Source of the DNA: DAIDKA01 sp035943195
GTDB taxonomy: Bacteria; Pseudomonadota; Gammaproteobacteria; Steroidobacterales; Steroidobacteraceae
Assembly: GCA_035943195.1 (NCBI GenBank)
Contig: DASZCK010000066.1
Span: forward strand, 18,378 to 82,377
DNA length: 64,000 bases
Direction of reading: 5' to 3'
In this document: positions 8,606 to 15,452 of the stretch, one piece after another
Layout of the letters: each line of letters starts with the position of its first letter
Position numbering within the stretch: position 1 is the first letter of the stretch
The notes under the pieces: generated by a model
The model's database searches: none
Told to the model about the DNA's origin: nothing
Seen by the model: the letters and a program-made list of their open reading frames with translations, nothing else
Program-made: the position numbers and the translations under genes

Positions 8606-9151
8606 TCAGTCAGCCCGGCTCGCGCAATGCGGACAGCGGCGGGCCCTGAGTGCCATGCGGTCCGCCACTATCAGCGCGCCGCACTGTTCGCAGCAGGCCA
8701 GAGTCAGCTCCTGTCCACCGGCGAGCGCTGAGACCAGGAACACTAAGTGCTCGAAGCTGATTCGTGGATCCGCAACTAACTCGCGGTAGACCTCAAAGGC
8801 CTGACACAAAAGCTCACCGCGTGAAAGGTTGGCCAGTGCCTGTCGGTTGATCGGCGTCCCTACCTGTGGGAGCGCGCCGAGCAGACTGCACACGCTGGCC
8901 AGGAGCGAACTTTCCTCCTGCAGTTTCGGCGAGCGCGTGAAGAAGGCAGCCTGTTGCGGAGATTTGCCGCGCGGCCGCGATACGGCAAAGCCGGGCTCTT
9001 GCATATATTCACGGTACATCTTACGGATACGGTCATCGGACAACCCGGTCCAGGCCCTGATGGTCTGCGTGCGCGCTTCGTGGCGGATGAAGCGCATCGC
9101 AAGATCGAGACGGAAACGATCGCGGCTGTAGCGATGGTCGGAAATGCGCAT
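8606..9151 (-). CDS. FlhC-like transcriptional activator, orphan
   Basis: A 181-residue protein resembling FlhC, the DNA-binding half of the FlhD4C2 flagellar activator and of related ICE/plasmid activators (SetC, AcaC). It has an N-terminal helical part with a KMYREYMQEPGF segment, a central helical region (FEVYRELVADPRISFEHLVFL) and a C-terminal four-cysteine ribbon (LACCEQCGALIV then RRCPHCA). No flhD-like gene or flagellar gene is in the window, so it is an orphan. A degraded copy lies at 5407-5835. The gene ends about 60 bases from the left edge of the IS1595-family element. Target unknown. Confidence 0.65.
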   Translation of the reverse strand: MRISDHRYSRDRFRLDLAMRFIRHEARTQTIRAWTGLSDDRIRKMYREYMQEPGFAVSRPRGKSPQQAAFFTRSPKLQEESSLLASVCSLLGALPQVGTPINRQALANLSRGELLCQAFEVYRELVADPRISFEHLVFLVSALAGGQELTLACCEQCGALIVADRMALRARRCPHCASRAD

Positions 9152-9207
9152 GGCGGAACCTGCTGGGCGGTGTTTCGAGTTCAGGAGGCGGTGTCGATGG
9201 TTTTGTG

Positions 9208-9215
9208 ATAAAAAT
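9208..9215. repeat. Left target-site duplication, ataaaaat
   Basis: Eight bases directly left of the left inverted repeat, repeated exactly at 12478-12485. The match extends one more base outward (g) at both sites, which is probably chance. Confidence 0.8.
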
Positions 9216-9240
9216 CGCGATATTCTACTTGACGTACCCA
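9216..9240 (+). repeat. Left terminal inverted repeat, 25 bp
   Basis: Begins CGCGATATTC and ends GTACCCA. It is the perfect reverse complement of 12453-12477. It lies 40 bases before the transposase start. Confidence 0.9.
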
Positions 9241-9279
9241 GAATAGAGGCTCATACTGCGGCCACATTGGAGAAACGTC

Positions 9280-10191
9280 ATGGCCGCCTCTTACCTTTCC
9301 GCCCCCCACTTTCACGATGAACAAGCCGCAATCGACTTTGTCGAGGCGCGGGTATGGGGCGCAAATCGCGTATGCCCGCACTGTGGCGTCATTGGGGAGA
9401 GCAAGCGGTATGGCGGCAAGAGCACCCGCCTTGGGCTGTGGAAGTGCTATGCCTGCCGGAAGCCCTTTACCGTCAAGATCGGGACTATCTTCGAGGATAG
9501 CCATGTGCAGATGCACCTATGGTTACAGGCGATTTACCTTGTAGCAGCCAGCAAGAAGGGCATCAGCGCGAACCAGCTCCACCGGACCCTTGGCGTGACC
9601 CTCAAGACTGCATGGTTTATGGGCCACCGAATCCGCTTGGCAATGGCTGGCGACGTGTCCGACATGGGATCGGGCGGCGAAATCATCGAGGCGGATGAAA
9701 CCTACTTCGGTGCCAAGGAAGGCAAGCGCAAGCGGGCCGGCCACGGGCACAAGCACACCGTATTCGCCCTGATTCAGCGCGGCGGCAAGGTCAAGTCCTT
9801 CCACCTGGACGGCGCTGGCAAGACTGCCGAGCAGATCACTGAGGCGCTGAAGGTCGTTTCTCAGAACGCCAATATCATGACCGACAATGCGCGCTGGTAT
9901 CGCAAGATCATGGCGGACTACGCCTCTCATGAAGTCGTGGACCACTCCAAGGGCGAGTACGTGCGCGGGAACGTCCACACCAACACCATCGAAAACGTGT
10001 TCTCAGTTTTCAAGCGTGGCATGGTCGGAACCTACCAGCACTGCAAGGAGCAGCACTTGCACCGCTACCTGTCGGAATTCGACTTCCGCTACAACAACCG
10101 CGTCGCCCTGAAAATCAGCGACCAGCAGCGCGCCGAAAACTTACTGACTGGCGTGAGCGGCAAGCGATTGACCTATAAAACAACTAACTGA
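9280..10191 (+). CDS. IS1595 family transposase (ISXO2-like)
   Basis: Transposase that cuts and joins the element ends through an RNase-H-fold active site. Domain order is as in the family: an N-terminal zinc ribbon (CPHCGVIG near 32, then CYACRKPF near 59), a helix-turn-helix-like stretch (GISANQLHRTLGVTLKTAW), then the catalytic domain with EADETYFG near 138 (first Asp), IMTDNARWY near 203 (second Asp) and NTIENVFSVFK near 240 (third acidic/Asn site). The 303-residue length is normal and the frame is intact, so the element may be active. The start at 9280 follows GGAGAAACGTC. Confidence 0.92.
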   Translation: MAASYLSAPHFHDEQAAIDFVEARVWGANRVCPHCGVIGESKRYGGKSTRLGLWKCYACRKPFTVKIGTIFEDSHVQMHLWLQAIYLVAASKKGISANQLHRTLGVTLKTAWFMGHRIRLAMAGDVSDMGSGGEIIEADETYFGAKEGKRKRAGHGHKHTVFALIQRGGKVKSFHLDGAGKTAEQITEALKVVSQNANIMTDNARWYRKIMADYASHEVVDHSKGEYVRGNVHTNTIENVFSVFKRGMVGTYQHCKEQHLHRYLSEFDFRYNNRVALKISDQQRAENLLTGVSGKRLTYKTTN

Positions 10192-10313
10192 GAAGCGGCG
10201 GGTGCTGCAACCGACTGTGCAGTTGGAGTTGTTCCCTCCCAATACGCGCCGACCTTAGCGCTCCCGCAGCATGCGGACCTACAAAGCTGTTGGTGAAGAA
10301 GCGCGCAGGTGAG

Positions 10314-10341
10314 ACAGGGGCCGCATTTATGCGGCCCCTGT
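10314..10341. terminator. Hairpin between convergent transposase and antitoxin genes
   Basis: Perfect 11-bp stem (ACAGGGGCCGC / GCGGCCCCTGT) with an ATTTAT loop. It lies between the 3' ends of the transposase (+) and the antitoxin (-), so it could stop transcription from both sides. There is no long T-run on either strand. Confidence 0.55.
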
Positions 10342-10348
10342 TGGGCAA

Positions 10349-10684
10349 TCAAGCTTGTTTTTGGGCCGCTTCAATCGTTTCCTTGGCTTTCAACTGATCT
10401 CGCATCTGTGCCGCAATGTTCAACATTTCGGTCCTGGACCAGCGAGCCAAAATGTCACGCATCATGGGCTGATATCCAATGCCATGGAAATTGGCAATGA
10501 ATTTCAGTTGCTCCAATAGTTCTTTCTGCAGACGTATGGAAATCATCTGCAAATCTAGGGCAGCGTCTACACTATCTTCGCGTTCTTTAGACGAACGCAC
10601 CACATGCTCTTCCGACGTGCCCAAATCCCTTTTTTCCCACGCATCGTCGTGATCGACGCAGGTCAATTCTATTTTTTGGGACAT
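10349..10684 (-). CDS. BrnA-like antitoxin (CopG/ribbon-helix-helix type)
   Basis: Partner of the toxin at 10713-11009, 28 bases downstream of it. The protein has an acidic N-terminus (DHDDAWEKRDLGTSEEHV) and a conserved C-terminal segment LQMISIRLQKELLEQL...YQPMMRDILARW typical of BrnA-like antitoxins, which bind both the toxin and the promoter DNA. The start at 10684 is preferred over ATG 10699 because GAGGAG lies 7 bases upstream of it. 111 residues. Expected role: neutralises the toxin and represses the operon, stabilising the mobile element. Confidence 0.75.
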   Translation of the reverse strand: MSQKIELTCVDHDDAWEKRDLGTSEEHVVRSSKEREDSVDAALDLQMISIRLQKELLEQLKFIANFHGIGYQPMMRDILARWSRTEMLNIAAQMRDQLKAKETIEAAQKQA

Positions 10685-10712
10685 GGTGAGACTCCTCATA
10701 AAAACTACTTAA

Positions 10713-11009
10713 CTAGCGACCGTACTTGGCATAGATCCGAATCTCTTCATCATTCGGCTCAAAGGCAGAACGAATATCGATTCTCACGACGCCTCGTGGG
10801 GTCCTTTGAATAAACACTACCTTCAGTTTCCTACATTGATTTGTCTCGGCTATGAACCATTGTGTCGGGGGATCAGTGACATTTTCAGGTCTCTTATCTT
10901 CCAAAAAACCACCGCAGCGATTCTCGAAGCACTGCTGTACCTCTTCAATCGTTACGCCGTGCCTGTGTTTCAGCTTGTCTAAAACGCGCTCAGAGATCTG
11001 AAGTTTCAA
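10713..11009 (-). CDS. BrnT-like toxin
   Basis: A 98-residue protein related to BrnT-type RNase toxins. It has RHGVTIEEVQQCFENR near the start, TDPPTQWFIAET in the middle, then LKVVFIQRT and a C-terminal DIRSAFEPNDEEIRIYAKYG. This subfamily is often mislabelled 'ADP-ribosyl-(dinitrogen reductase) hydrolase'. The start is a TTG at 11009 with a purine-rich AGGGGAAAGGG just upstream; no ATG serves the frame. Toxin first, antitoxin second is the usual BrnTA order. Activity is inferred from the family, not from identified catalytic residues. Confidence 0.7.
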   Translation of the reverse strand: MKLQISERVLDKLKHRHGVTIEEVQQCFENRCGGFLEDKRPENVTDPPTQWFIAETNQCRKLKVVFIQRTPRGVVRIDIRSAFEPNDEEIRIYAKYGR

Positions 11010-11278
11010 GGCCCTTTCCCCTGTACACCTGGGGATTGTATATACAGAAGCAATACTAGCTCTAGCTATATACCCTTAAAATTAGACGAAAGTCGCATCT
11101 CATGTAGGAGAAGACCGCACTGAGCCAATTTCCAAAGCATCATCCAAGTATTGGAAATATCTATATATTGTGCCTAACCAGATCCGATTCGCCCGTCGAT
11201 CTACAAGATGTTGTTGAACCTGTACAAACATACAGGTAGTAGCCCATAATCGAGTCTATTCCATAAAATACACGAAAG

Positions 11279-11437
11279 ATGGCTTCCAAGAAGCAACGCG
11301 AGAACACTGGGGCGCAATCCGCCCGCTTCATTGAGGCGGCCGAGAAAGCCGGTGCTGACGCAACCGGCAAGAAGTTCGAGCGGGCATTTAAGAAGGTCGT
11401 TAGGCCCAAAAAGGCCGCAAAAACGCGCCCGCGCTAG
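11279..11437 (+). CDS. Small basic protein, 52 residues
   Basis: Begins MASKKQRENTGAQSARFIEA and ends KKAAKTRPR, with GADATGKKFERAFKKVV between. Small proteins of this form (a basic start, ARF-EAA-E-GAD, then F-RA-KK) are widespread in bacterial genomes, usually labelled hypothetical. Lys/Arg-rich at both ends, so nucleic-acid binding is possible but unproved. The upstream region has only a weak GAAAG before the ATG. It is cargo of the IS1595-family element. Confidence 0.6.
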   Translation: MASKKQRENTGAQSARFIEAAEKAGADATGKKFERAFKKVVRPKKAAKTRPR

Positions 11438-11509
11438 GCCGTTCGAGACCTAACTAACCCTTTGGCGCTCAAAGGCTTGCCCAAGACGTCACCTTAGTGC
11501 ATAAAGGCT

Positions 11510-11531
11510 CCGACGGGGCCGCCCCCGTCGG
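11510..11531. terminator. GC-rich hairpin downstream of the small basic gene
   Basis: A 9-bp stem (CCGACGGGG / CCCCGTCGG) with a four-base loop, between the small basic gene (+) and the tRNA-like gene (-). There is no T-run, so it is an RNA-stabilising or weak termination structure at best. Confidence 0.4.
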
Positions 11532-11556
11532 TAAGCCGCTAGTGCAGTTGGTGGAG

Positions 11557-11631
11557 CGCGCCCGGCAGGATTTGAACCTGCGACCACGGCCTTACGAGGG
11601 ACCCGCTCTATCCAGACTGAGCTACGGGCGC
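11557..11631 (-). tRNA. Degenerate Arg-type tRNA with CGT anticodon
   Basis: On the minus strand this folds as a tRNA: perfect 7-bp acceptor stem (GCGCCCG / CGGGCGC), D arm GCTC-AGTCTGGATA-GAGC, T arm GCAGG-TTCAAAT-CCTGC and a 5-base variable loop. The anticodon loop is CTCGTAA, anticodon CGT (11594-11596), which would read the Thr codon ACG. The acceptor, D and T arms and the discriminator G resemble proteobacterial tRNA-Arg instead. The anticodon stem has two mismatches out of five, and CCA is not encoded. It may be a decayed tRNA-Arg captured by the mobile element or an unusual decoding tRNA. Confidence 0.6.
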
Positions 11632-11703
11632 ACGCGCGTTCGGGTCAAACGACAATTGTCGTGAGATGGTGGCTAACCAAGTTCGGCATCCTCCCTTACG
11701 CGC

Positions 11704-12234
11704 CTAACCATGCGTGATGGGGTGCTGGGCACCAGTCAGACCGTTGTTTGAAAAGAGCCCAGGGGACGTGTCCGCGTCTCCTGGGTTCGCCCTTCGGGTC
11801 AGTCGCGTTAGCGACCATCCGCCCAATTTGATGTTGCTATCGAAGCGATCTTTCTCTTTCGAGAGATATGCCGCGAGATTTCCGGCTGGATCCTTGCCGC
11901 CAACATTCACACCTAGCTTCGCCAATTCAGGAACCAGCTCGCGTGAGAGGCGTCGTTTCCCGTCATCGAGGATGCTTTCGCAGCCCAGAATTATTCTGTC
12001 TCGAATGGTCATGTCGCGGGCGGCCCGATGAATAGCCGCAAATAAACGGCTGTCAGTGACACGCTTGGGCTCTGGGACAACTTCAATATGGCGATCAACA
12101 CAGAGGTTGTACTTCTCCGCCAGTCTCACCAACGTCTCAATTTCTTCGAGACGCACACGGTACTGCTCTATGTGCTCGCGCAGCGTCGCTGCCTCAGCGG
12201 CCAGCCCTTCCAACGTCATTGAGTTTTGTGCCAC
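11704..12234 (-). CDS. Coiled-coil protein of unknown function, IS cargo
   Basis: Not recognised with confidence. 176 residues from a GTG start at 12234, chosen because GGAG lies 7 bases upstream (the first ATG, at 12219, has no such site). Residues about 5-45 form a heptad-like coiled coil (AAEAATLREHIEQYRVRLEEIE). The C-terminal half (LVPELAKLGVNVGGKDPAGNL-AYLSKEKDRF) looks like a small winged-helix module of the kind seen in HARE-HTH-like domains, but that is tentative. It is the last cargo gene before the right end of the element and has its own promoter. Confidence 0.5.
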   Translation of the reverse strand: MAQNSMTLEGLAAEAATLREHIEQYRVRLEEIETLVRLAEKYNLCVDRHIEVVPEPKRVTDSRLFAAIHRAARDMTIRDRIILGCESILDDGKRRLSRELVPELAKLGVNVGGKDPAGNLAAYLSKEKDRFDSNIKLGGWSLTRLTRRANPGDADTSPGLFSNNGLTGAQHPITHG

Positions 12235-12260
12235 GGGTATTCTCCACGTCGATGGCAGGT

Positions 12261-12288
12261 ATCCTAGCGTGACGTCTTGCGACGTCAA
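12261..12288 (-). promoter_or_regulatory. Promoter with paired GACGTC palindromes
   Basis: Minus-strand TTGACG (12283-12288), 16-base spacer, then TAGGAT. The palindrome GACGTC occurs twice within it (12271-12276 and 12281-12286), so an operator overlapping the promoter is plausible. It is followed within 27 bases by the GTG start of the coiled-coil gene. Confidence 0.45.
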
Positions 12289-12340
12289 AGCATTAGTCGT
12301 TCAAAATTTCATCAAGAAATGTTGATAAGTTGTTAGTAAG

Positions 12341-12400
12341 CTGTGGATAATATGAGATAACCAATTGATCCACAGGTTTCTTGCTACTATACAGTAGCAA
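12341..12400. repeat. DnaA-box-like inverted pair and adjacent palindrome
   Basis: CTGTGGAT (12341-12348) and ATCCACAG (12368-12375) form an inverted repeat with a 19-base spacer. The first arm is part of a perfect DnaA box (TTATCCACA on the minus strand, 12342-12350); the second differs from it at one base. A second palindrome, TTGCTACT-ATAC-AGTAGCAA, follows at 12381-12400. The region is A+T-rich compared with its surroundings and lies just inside the right end of the mobile element. It could be a relic of a replication origin or an operator. Confidence 0.45.
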
Positions 12401-12452
12401 CACTGTATGAACCTTCAGTCGCTTGGTAGAGACAGCAACGGAAATGGGCTAT

Positions 12453-12477
12453 TGGGTACGTCAAGTAGAATATCGCG
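12453..12477 (-). repeat. Right terminal inverted repeat, 25 bp
   Basis: Begins TGGGTACGTC and ends GAATATCGCG. Perfect reverse complement of 9216-9240. Confidence 0.9.
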
Positions 12478-12485
12478 ATAAAAAT
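12478..12485. repeat. Right target-site duplication, ataaaaat
   Basis: Directly abuts the right inverted repeat and equals 9208-9215. Confidence 0.8.
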
Positions 12486-12551
12486 AGCAAAAACCGCGAG
12501 CCACGGCAGAAATTGACGGTGTGAAAACTCACCAGAAGAGGGAGGAATGCG

Positions 12552-13169
12552 ATGGTGACAGCAACGTGGGAGCCGCAATCGTGGCTGGGTGCGGAGACTC
12601 TGGAGTCTGTGCTCGAGGTGAATGAACAGGTGCTGGCGCTGTTGCGTGCGCAGTGCCGGGCGGCCGACAACCGGTCGCCATTGACCCGGGAGGTCAATGA
12701 CTTGCTGCTGAATCTGGACCACCGATCGCTGCAGCGGGCGGCCACGACCGCGGTTCTGCTGGTGGATGTGGGGTTCGCGGATCCCGGTCCGTGGTCCGCA
12801 GCAGTGGTCGGCGCGGTCCACGACCGGGTGCAACTCGAGCGGCCACCTTTCTTCACCGTAGACGGAAGCGTGGCATTAATGAGGCTGGTCATGACCCACA
12901 CCTGGCACCTGGCCCGCAGCCAGCCCGCCGCCGCGCGCCTGTTATTGGGCCTCTCCGTGGCCAATCTTGCGGTCATCGGCGGCTGCACCTTAAGCCGCCT
13001 GATCCTGCTTGCGGAATCGCGCATTCACTGGCTACGCCCGCGCTGGGAAAATCGACCTGGAGTCTGGTGCGATCTGCTGCAGATGGCCGGAAATGGGGAC
13101 AGCGGTGCGCTGGAGCGTATGCGGGTGCGGGGCCTGCAGCTGCTGGCCGCCGACGCCCGACCGGGGTAA
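12552..13169 (+). CDS. Conserved hypothetical protein, possible bactofilin partner
   Basis: 205 residues, mostly helical, with no signal peptide; function not recognised. A strong ribosome site (GGGAGG, about 6 bases from the ATG) supports the start. A hydrophobic stretch (AARLLLGLSVANLAVIGGC) near residue 130 could be buried rather than membrane-spanning. It is followed 120 bases later by a bactofilin gene on the same strand and may be co-transcribed with it. Its upstream flank is the right end of the mobile element, so its native promoter may have been displaced. Confidence 0.6.
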   Translation: MVTATWEPQSWLGAETLESVLEVNEQVLALLRAQCRAADNRSPLTREVNDLLLNLDHRSLQRAATTAVLLVDVGFADPGPWSAAVVGAVHDRVQLERPPFFTVDGSVALMRLVMTHTWHLARSQPAAARLLLGLSVANLAVIGGCTLSRLILLAESRIHWLRPRWENRPGVWCDLLQMAGNGDSGALERMRVRGLQLLAADARPG

Positions 13170-13292
13170 GGTTCAGGATCTGGAAGTTCTGCCGACACTG
13201 TCGCCCAGGGGCGACGTCTGTCTGGCACCGCGTCGGACCCGGTATAACTGGGGGTCTGCGTGTTCGCTGCTGTAACGAGGAGGACCTGACCC

Positions 13293-13814
13293 ATGGCGCT
13301 CTGGAAAGAACCCAACGCACCGACCAGTCCGACACCGCCCCCGCCGCTGCCGTCCGGCAACCTGACACCCCGGGAGACCCCCATGTCCGCGACCCCCCCG
13401 ACCAACACGGAGACGCTGCGTCGCCCGCAGAGCGGCCGCGCCGAACTCAAGGAGTCTGTAATCGCTGCGGATCTGACCATCGAGGGCAAGATCGAGGGCT
13501 CCGGTCACGTCCGTATCGCCGGTTCCTTCAAGGGTGATGTGAACGTCCAGGGCAACCTGACCATCGAGACCGGTGCCCGGGTCACCGGCCAAGTCCGCGC
13601 CAGCACGGTCATCGTGGGCGGCGAACTGCATGGCAATATCGAAGCGGCCGCACGCGTCGAGATTCAGGAAACCGGAATGGTCGTCGGCGACGTGAAGGCG
13701 GGCTCGCTGACGGTTTCTGCCGGCTCACGCATGCGGGGCCAGGTGGAATTCGGCTGGGGCGAGAAGAGTGTGAGCTCGCTGGCTTCGGCGAAGGTGGACC
13801 ACGCGGTCTCCTGA
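13293..13814 (+). CDS. Bactofilin (polymer-forming cytoskeletal protein)
   Basis: Bactofilins self-assemble through a right-handed beta-helix of about 110 residues into filaments that place envelope enzymes. Here the N-terminus MALWKEP followed by a Pro/Thr-rich linker is a typical membrane-contact tail. The beta-helix core runs from about residue 55 (ESVIAADLTIEGKIEG) to 150 with repeating G-(V/I)-x-G turns, and the tail ends LASAKVDHAVS. 173 residues, normal. The start follows GAGGAGG. A second bactofilin is encoded on the other strand at 19265-19660, about 5.5 kb away. Confidence 0.9.
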   Translation: MALWKEPNAPTSPTPPPPLPSGNLTPRETPMSATPPTNTETLRRPQSGRAELKESVIAADLTIEGKIEGSGHVRIAGSFKGDVNVQGNLTIETGARVTGQVRASTVIVGGELHGNIEAAARVEIQETGMVVGDVKAGSLTVSAGSRMRGQVEFGWGEKSVSSLASAKVDHAVS

Positions 13815-13839
13815 TCTTTCAAGGATCCGCTATACCTAG

Positions 13840-14436
13840 ATGTCAGCCGGCAAGACCCGCACCTGTCCGCACTGCAAGGCCACGATCCTTGAAAGTGCGA
13901 CAGTGTGTCCCGGCTGCCAGCATCATCTGCGCTTTGACCCCGCGGCCCAGCGGATGCTGCCCGCGGCGACGCCGCTGAAGGTTGAAGGCACCATCCGCCA
14001 TCCGCCGCAGGGTGATACCTGGGAATACTCGATCGTCCTGGCCGTGCGCAACAGTCGGGGCGAGGAGATTACCCGCCAGGTCGTCGGCGTCGGCGCGCTG
14101 GCTCCCGACGAAGTGCGTTCATTCAGTCTGGCGGTGGAGCTGTTCGTGCCGCAGGTGCTGGGGCGCGACGTACGCGAGTCGCGGACGACGCCTGCGGCGG
14201 GCGCCCCACCGGGCTCGGCGCCGCGGCCAACCCAGCCCGCCGTCAGCAAGTCGCCTTTTCGCGATCCGCGCGATCCCCGGGTGAGGCCACCCATGGCGGC
14301 GCGTGATACCGGGAGCAGCGCCACGGCCGGCGGGCCGCCGGCGCTGCCGCGTGACCCACGGCCGCCGGCTCATGAATCGCAGGTACGTACCTTCCCGGCG
14401 CCGGTACCGCAAGCCAAGGACCGACCCAAGGGCTAG
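13840..14436 (+). CDS. Zinc-ribbon protein with proline-rich tail
   Basis: Unknown function. The N-terminus holds a zinc ribbon (CPHCKATILESATVCPGCQ, residues about 10-28). A beta-rich module follows (VEGTIRHPPQGDTWEYSIVL to VELFVPQVLG, about 45-105), resembling small all-beta sensor or scaffold domains. The last 90 residues are Pro/Arg/Ala-rich and probably disordered. It lies 25 bases after the bactofilin, so it is likely co-transcribed with it and may help to organise the filaments; this is inference from position. Confidence 0.65.
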   Translation: MSAGKTRTCPHCKATILESATVCPGCQHHLRFDPAAQRMLPAATPLKVEGTIRHPPQGDTWEYSIVLAVRNSRGEEITRQVVGVGALAPDEVRSFSLAVELFVPQVLGRDVRESRTTPAAGAPPGSAPRPTQPAVSKSPFRDPRDPRVRPPMAARDTGSSATAGGPPALPRDPRPPAHESQVRTFPAPVPQAKDRPKG

Positions 14437-14498
14437 GGCGGTGCGCCGGGCCACCGCCGCGTTGTGCTACCCTCTCGCGCCCATCCCCCCCTCGGCAA

Positions 14499-15452
14499 AT
14501 GGCCGCTCGACTGCCCATGCATGCGCTTTCAGTCAAGGCACTGACCAAGACCTACAAGAACGGCGTACAGGCCCTCAAAGGCATCGACCTGGAGGTTGAG
14601 CAGGGGGACTTCTTCGCACTGCTGGGTCCCAACGGCGCCGGCAAGACCACGCTCATCGGCATTACCACCTCCCTGGTCACCAAGTCCTCCGGCACCGTCC
14701 AGGTCTTCGGGCACGACATCGATCGCGAACTGGAGGCCGCGAAGTCCTGCATCGGCGTGGTGCCGCAGGAGCTCAATTTCAACATGTTCGAAACGCCGCT
14801 GACGATCGTGGTCAACCAGGCGGGCTTCTATGGCATCCCGCGCCGCATCGCACGCAGCCGCGCGGAGCAATACCTCAAGCAGCTGAACCTGTGGGAGAAG
14901 AGGGATTCCATGGCCCGCGGCCTCTCCGGTGGCATGAAGCGGCGCCTGATGATCGCGCGGGCGCTGATGCACGAGCCGAAGCTGCTCATCCTCGATGAGC
15001 CGACCGCCGGCGTCGACATCGAGATCCGCCGTTCCATGTGGGACTTCCTGCGCGAGATCAATGACAGCGGCACGACCATCATCCTCACCACCCACTATCT
15101 CGAGGAGGCGGAGACCCTCTGCCGCAACATCGCCATCATCGACGGCGGACGCATCGCCGAGCGCGACCGCATGAGCAGCCTGCTGACGCGTCTGAACACC
15201 GAGACCTTCGTGCTGAACCTGCGCGAGGCGCTGAGTGCAGCGCCGGATCTGGCCGGGTTTCCGACGGTGCTGGTGGATGCCCGCACTTTGGAGGTCGAGG
15301 TGTCACGGGAACAGTCGGTCAATGAAATCTTCGCGCGCCTGACGCAGATGGGCATTCACGTCCTCAGCATGCGCAACAAGGTCAATCGTCTCGAAGAGAT
15401 TTTCATGCGGCTGGTCGAAGGCCGGTCGCAGACGGCGGGAGCCGGCGGCTGA
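14499..15452 (+). CDS. ABC-2 type transporter ATP-binding protein (YadG-like)
   Basis: ATPase of an ABC exporter, 317 residues. Walker A GPNGAGKTT near residue 44, Q-loop VPQEL, signature LSGGMKRR near 143, Walker B LLILDEPTAGVD near 165 and H-loop TTHYLEEAE near 200 are all present, so it should hydrolyse ATP. The C-terminal 100 residues are the usual DrrA/YadG-type extension. It overlaps the permease gene by one base. A start at Met7 (14517) is equally possible. The substrate cannot be told from sequence. Confidence 0.92.
   Translation: MAARLPMHALSVKALTKTYKNGVQALKGIDLEVEQGDFFALLGPNGAGKTTLIGITTSLVTKSSGTVQVFGHDIDRELEAAKSCIGVVPQELNFNMFETPLTIVVNQAGFYGIPRRIARSRAEQYLKQLNLWEKRDSMARGLSGGMKRRLMIARALMHEPKLLILDEPTAGVDIEIRRSMWDFLREINDSGTTIILTTHYLEEAETLCRNIAIIDGGRIAERDRMSSLLTRLNTETFVLNLREALSAAPDLAGFPTVLVDARTLEVEVSREQSVNEIFARLTQMGIHVLSMRNKVNRLEEIFMRLVEGRSQTAGAGG

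Larger units (their letters stand above)
9216..12477. mobile_element. IS1595-family element with cargo genes, 3.26 kb
   Basis: The two ends carry a 25-bp perfect inverted repeat (9216-9240 and 12453-12477), and an identical 8-bp sequence, ataaaaat, abuts both ends (9208-9215 and 12478-12485), matching the 8-bp duplication typical of the family. Inside are an ISXO2-type transposase, a BrnT/BrnA-like toxin-antitoxin pair, a 52-residue basic protein, a tRNA-like gene, a coiled-coil protein and DnaA-box-like inverted repeats. No copy of the terminal repeat was seen just after the transposase, so the cargo belongs to the element rather than sitting beside a simple 1-kb IS. Some IS1595-family members are known to carry passenger genes. 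Confidence 0.85.

Noticed and set aside
11161..11409. Minus-strand 82-codon frame in the mobile element
   Set aside because: Antisense to the better supported small basic gene at 11279-11437; Cys-rich nonsense-like sequence with a poor start.
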